DNA of 45,008 nt from Candidatus Auribacter fodinae (GTDB taxonomy: Bacteria; Auribacterota; Auribacteria; Auribacterales; Auribacteraceae): assembly GCA_003599815.1 (NCBI GenBank), contig QZJZ01000059.1, positions 1-45,008 of the forward strand, given 5' to 3'. Below the pieces are notes generated by a model. It was not told the origin of the DNA. It saw only the letters and a program-made list of their open reading frames with translations, and searched no databases. The position numbers and the translations under genes were made by a program. Numbering within the stretch: the stretch's first letter is position 1; every line of letters starts with the position of its first letter. Positions 42,252-45,008 of the stretch are shown one piece after another.

Positions 42252-43550
42252 CTAATTATTTATTTCTTTGCTTTTCTCAGCGATTAGCGCATCGAGTTTT
42301 GTTTTAGATTTTTCCTTGGATGCAAAAGCTTTAATCGCATCATAAATTTTGGGAGCGGTTTTTTCTCCGACGCCTTTGAATGATTTAATGACGTCCAGAT
42401 CAACTGAATCCAGGTCTCCCGGAGTTTTGAATCCAGCCGCAATAAGATCTGCTACTATTTTATCCGGCACACCGGGTATGCTGGTAAGTTCTACTTTCGG
42501 CGTAAATGCCGTGACTGCATCGACATCACCTTCTCGTTTTATATCTATTTTCCAACCGACAAGTTTGGCGGTTAAACGTGCGTTTTGTCCTTTTTTTCCA
42601 ATTGCGAGAGAGAATTGGTCTTCAGGAACAATAATAGTCATTGTGTTTGCCGATTCGTCAAGCCGGATGCTTTTTAGTTTTGCAGGGCTTAGCGCGTTTT
42701 CCACAAAGCTCGATATGTTGGGGCTGTACCGAACTATATCTATTTTCTCGCCATTAAGTTCTCTGACGATATTTTTTACCCGCTCGCCCCGTAATCCGAC
42801 ACAAGCGCCGACTGAATCAACTTTATCAAGTGTTGAAGTGACCGCGATTTTGGAACGGTACCCGGGTTCGCGGGATACTGCTTTAATTTCAACCGTTCCT
42901 TCGGCTATTTCAGGGACTTCCAGTTCAAACAGGCGTTCCACAAATCCCGGGTGTGTACGGGATAAAACTATTTCTGGTCCGCGGGATGATGTTCGGACAT
43001 CAACAATATAGAAACGCATACGGTATCCGTTTGCGTAATCTTCAGTCGGGCATTGTTCTTTGGATGGCAGAATGCCTTCTGTCCTGCCAAGATCAATAAT
43101 AAAGGCGCCTCTTTCGTTACGACGTATTATACCGTTGACGATATCACCGATACGGTCTTTATACTCGTTATAAACGATTTCACGTTCTGCTTCCCGTATT
43201 TTCTGGATAATTACCTGTTTTGCAGTCTGAGCGGCGATACGACCAAAGTTTTCCGGGGTGATTTCCTTATTGATCATGTCACCTATTTTTGCTTTGGGAT
43301 TAATTTTTTTCGCTTCACTCAGGGTAATTTCGCCGTTTTCGTCTTCGATTTCCTTAACGACTTCAAACGATGCAAAGACTTTGATTTCACCGGTTTTATC
43401 ATCGATTTTTATGGAAATGTCATTGTTTTTGCCAAGGCGCTTTTTGGATGCAGTGAGTATGGACGACTCAATCGCCTGAATTAACACTTCACGCTTGATT
43501 CGTTTTTCTCGTTCCAAATGTTCTAAAACAGTAAGCAACTCACCGTTCAT
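42252..43550 (-). CDS. nusA: Transcription termination/antitermination protein NusA
   Basis: A 432-residue protein. N-terminal RNA-polymerase-binding domain (LTVLEHLEREKRIKREVLIQAIE), S1 domain (IGDIVNGIIRRNERGAFIIDLG), KH1 (GYRSKIAVTSTLDKVDSVGACVGLRG) and KH2 (FSLAIGKKGQNARLTAKLVGW), then a C-terminal helix-hairpin-helix-type segment (LTSIPGVPDKIVADLIAAGF, IKSFKGVGEKTAPKIYDAI) rather than the two acidic repeats of E. coli. NusA modulates pausing, termination and antitermination. It heads the leftward operon behind a good promoter; rimP, normally just upstream, is absent and guaA is there instead. Confidence 0.96.
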   Translation of the reverse strand: MNGELLTVLEHLEREKRIKREVLIQAIESSILTASKKRLGKNNDISIKIDDKTGEIKVFASFEVVKEIEDENGEITLSEAKKINPKAKIGDMINKEITPENFGRIAAQTAKQVIIQKIREAEREIVYNEYKDRIGDIVNGIIRRNERGAFIIDLGRTEGILPSKEQCPTEDYANGYRMRFYIVDVRTSSRGPEIVLSRTHPGFVERLFELEVPEIAEGTVEIKAVSREPGYRSKIAVTSTLDKVDSVGACVGLRGERVKNIVRELNGEKIDIVRYSPNISSFVENALSPAKLKSIRLDESANTMTIIVPEDQFSLAIGKKGQNARLTAKLVGWKIDIKREGDVDAVTAFTPKVELTSIPGVPDKIVADLIAAGFKTPGDLDSVDLDVIKSFKGVGEKTAPKIYDAIKAFASKEKSKTKLDALIAEKSKEINN

Positions 43551-43638
43551 AAGATATATTCTCCTCTCTCATAAAGCGCAAAAGAGTGAGAAATTCCCAC
43601 CCTTCTATTAGACCTTTTTTTCATAGCAGGTTTATTAA

Positions 43639-43667
43639 ACAATATGATGTATTGCAATTTTTGTCAA
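43639..43667 (-). promoter_or_regulatory. Promoter for the nusA-infB operon
   Basis: On the minus strand, a perfect TTGACA (43662-43667), 17-nt spacer and TATTGT (43639-43644). It gives a leader of about 80 nt before the nusA ATG at 43550. Confidence 0.65.
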
Positions 43668-43747
43668 TAAAAAATAATTACAGCCGGATATATCAGAAGT
43701 TATACGACTGACTTGTTCTTTGCGAAAAAAACAACGTGATTCAGTAC

Positions 43748-43777
43748 ATAAAAATCAATATTGTAAAGATATTGATT
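43748..43777 (-). terminator. Weak intrinsic terminator after guaA
   Basis: AATCAATAT (43753-43761) and ATATTGATT (43769-43777) form a perfect but AT-only-type 9-bp stem, followed on the minus strand by TTTTT-A. It overlaps the guaA stop codon and separates guaA from the nusA promoter. Confidence 0.55.
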
Positions 43778-44995
43778 ATTCCCACTCTATGGTGCCCGGA
43801 GGTTTATGGGTAACATCATAAAATACTGCGTCAATTTCTCCGGTTTCCAGAATCTCCTGTGCCAGAATACAGAGGTTATCCCAGGGAATTTCTGCAAAAC
43901 GGGCTGTCATAAAGTCACGAGTAATGACCGGTCTTAAAACAACACATTCTTTTTTTCCGTCGCTTGTGAGCGGCAGAAGTACTGTCGGCATCTGCCAGAT
44001 GACCCGTGTCAGGTTTTGTTCATGGAGAAAATTCATGACAAGGTCATCGGCTTCACGAAGCACATCCAGTCGTGAACGGGTCAGGTACGATTCCTTTAGC
44101 CGCATCGGCGGAACTGTCTCAGGAGCAACCAGCGCGAGAACCCTGTTAATGTGCTTATAGGTATTTGTCAGGTGTGTTGAGGCCTTTTCCAGCACACTCC
44201 AGTCCTGAGAACCTGTAAGGAGGGCAGGATGTTCGTATGAACGGGAATCTCCCTGAACCCCCACACTGCGTACTGGCAGTACTGTTACATTGAGATTGTG
44301 TTTTTTACACAGCGCGACCGTATCGCTGTTTAGTTCCTGAAGCGGTTCCTGAAGAATACCGTCAGAACACAGCACGCGAACCGCCAACCCCGGACCGGGG
44401 AATGGATGCCGCCAAACCAGTTCTTCAGATAATCCCAGTTCAATACCAAGTTCGCGGACTTCGTCTTTGTAGAGTTGTGCCAGCGGCTCAACCACAAGTC
44501 CCTTTTCTATCAAATCCTGAACACATTCAACACGGTTATGATGAGTTTTTATTAGTGCGGCGTTTTTTGTTCCTGCTGATTCAATGGTGTCAGGATAAAT
44601 TGTACCTTGCCCGAGGAGCCATTCATCTTCACTCAGGTTCAGTTCTTTGATAGCGGAGTTCGCTACATCAATAAAGGTTTTGCCAATGATCCGCCGTTTT
44701 TTTTCCGGATCACAGACGCCTTTGACATTCGTCAGGAATGTTTCAGAATGATCCTGCATGAGGAGATTGGTGTAGCCTTGTTTATCCATCAGTTTTTTTA
44801 TACTGCAGATCTCATTTTTACGGCAGAAACCGTTATCAATGTTCAAACCGAGAACTCTATCAGTCCCAAGCACATCATTAAGCAGGGTAAAGGCGACAGT
44901 CGAATCAACACCGCCTGAAACCAGCATGAAAACTTTACGGTCTTTCACCTGCTCTTTCAGCGCACTGCGTATTGATTCGAGAAAACTTTTTATAG
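43776..44995 (-). CDS. guaA: GMP synthase (glutamine-hydrolysing), ATP-PPase part; 5' end beyond contig
   Basis: About 406 residues of GuaA are visible: the C-terminal end of the linker (SFLESIRSALKEQVKDRKVF), the ATP pyrophosphatase P-loop LVSGGVDST, GQGTIYPDTIES (the GMPS signature), KTHHNRV, HPFPGPGLAVR and the dimerisation domain ending PPGTIEWE. The frame runs on upstream into the adapter sequence at 44996-45008, so the GATase domain lies outside the contig; the GTG at 44948 is not a real start. GuaA converts XMP to GMP using glutamine. It is followed by a weak terminator and the nusA promoter. Confidence 0.95.
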
Positions 44996-45008
44996 AGATC
45001 GGAAGAGC
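44996..45008. other. Illumina adapter sequence at contig end (artefact)
   Basis: The last 13 bases, AGATCGGAAGAGC, are identical to the start of the universal Illumina TruSeq adapter read-through. They are most likely untrimmed adapter and not genomic DNA; they also mark the true right end of the contig. Confidence 0.9.

Noticed and set aside
43776-44948. GuaA naturally lacking its glutaminase domain
   Set aside because: The frame continues upstream into adapter sequence at the contig end, so the missing part is an assembly boundary, not a biological truncation.
1-45008. CRISPR arrays, tRNA or rRNA genes
   Set aside because: No regularly spaced repeats and no T-loop/acceptor-stem patterns typical of tRNA or conserved rRNA segments were found by eye on either strand; a covariance-model search would be needed to be certain.

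Overview
The window looks like a complete short contig from an uncultured, probably anaerobic, Gram-negative (diderm) bacterium. Diderm features are an LptE-like LPS-assembly lipoprotein, a lipobox-bearing protease and several Sec signal peptides. A flavodiiron protein points to anaerobic or microaerobic life. A prepilin-like N-terminus without the Gly before the cleavage site, FmdB and the ylxP/rbfA/truB/ribF/rpsO/pnp gene order would fit the PVC superphylum or a neighbouring uncultured phylum such as Omnitrophota or Auribacterota; this placement is inference, because no rRNA gene is present. Both contig ends cut genes (a dinG-like helicase on the left, guaA on the right), and the last 13 bases (44996-45008) are identical to the Illumina TruSeq adapter.

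Layout. 1-8.4 kb: RadC-JAMM/DinG fusion helicase with fmdB, a secreted coiled-coil protein, RidA, a GT-C membrane glycosyltransferase, an orphan pseudopilin, flavodiiron protein, a tiny His/Tyr-rich secreted protein and CstA. 8.4-15.3 kb: a trypsin-fold HtrA-like protein that has lost all three catalytic residues, a large unknown protein with an RDD membrane protein, an aldo/keto reductase, a catalytically intact trypsin-like lipoprotein and ComF. 15.4-19.2 kb: leuS, a ComEA-like HhH protein, a YkgJ-type Cys-cluster protein and a zinc-ribbon membrane protein in one tight operon. 19.2-22.1 kb is the accessory island: a rhomboid protease whose upstream region is interrupted by an intact REP-associated tyrosine transposase (RAYT) element with 27-bp inverted ends, then a small membrane-anchored protein and an orphan Rhs C-terminal fragment, which look like a displaced toxin-tip/immunity pair. 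22.2-26.5 kb: a second GT-C protein, mutS2 and rpsT.

26.5-45 kb is one long leftward block of core information and envelope genes: guaA, then nusA-infB-ylxP-rbfA-truB-ribF-rpsO-pnp-ftsK-rimO-pgsA-pgpA-TPR protein-lptE-holA. It links transcription and translation initiation (NusA, IF2, RbfA, TruB, S15), RNA decay (PNPase), chromosome segregation (FtsK), phosphatidylglycerol synthesis (PgsA, PgpA) and outer-membrane assembly (LptE-like, TPR protein). rimP and ylxR are absent from their usual places, and ylxP (DUF503) is frameshifted by a 17-bp tandem duplication.

The observations most worth a second look are the triad-less HtrA-like protein, the orphan Rhs tip with an altered autocleavage motif and candidate immunity gene, the JAMM-DinG fusion, the RAYT insertion next to rhomboid, the ylxP slippage mutation and the adapter at the contig end. 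No tRNA, rRNA or CRISPR array was seen.
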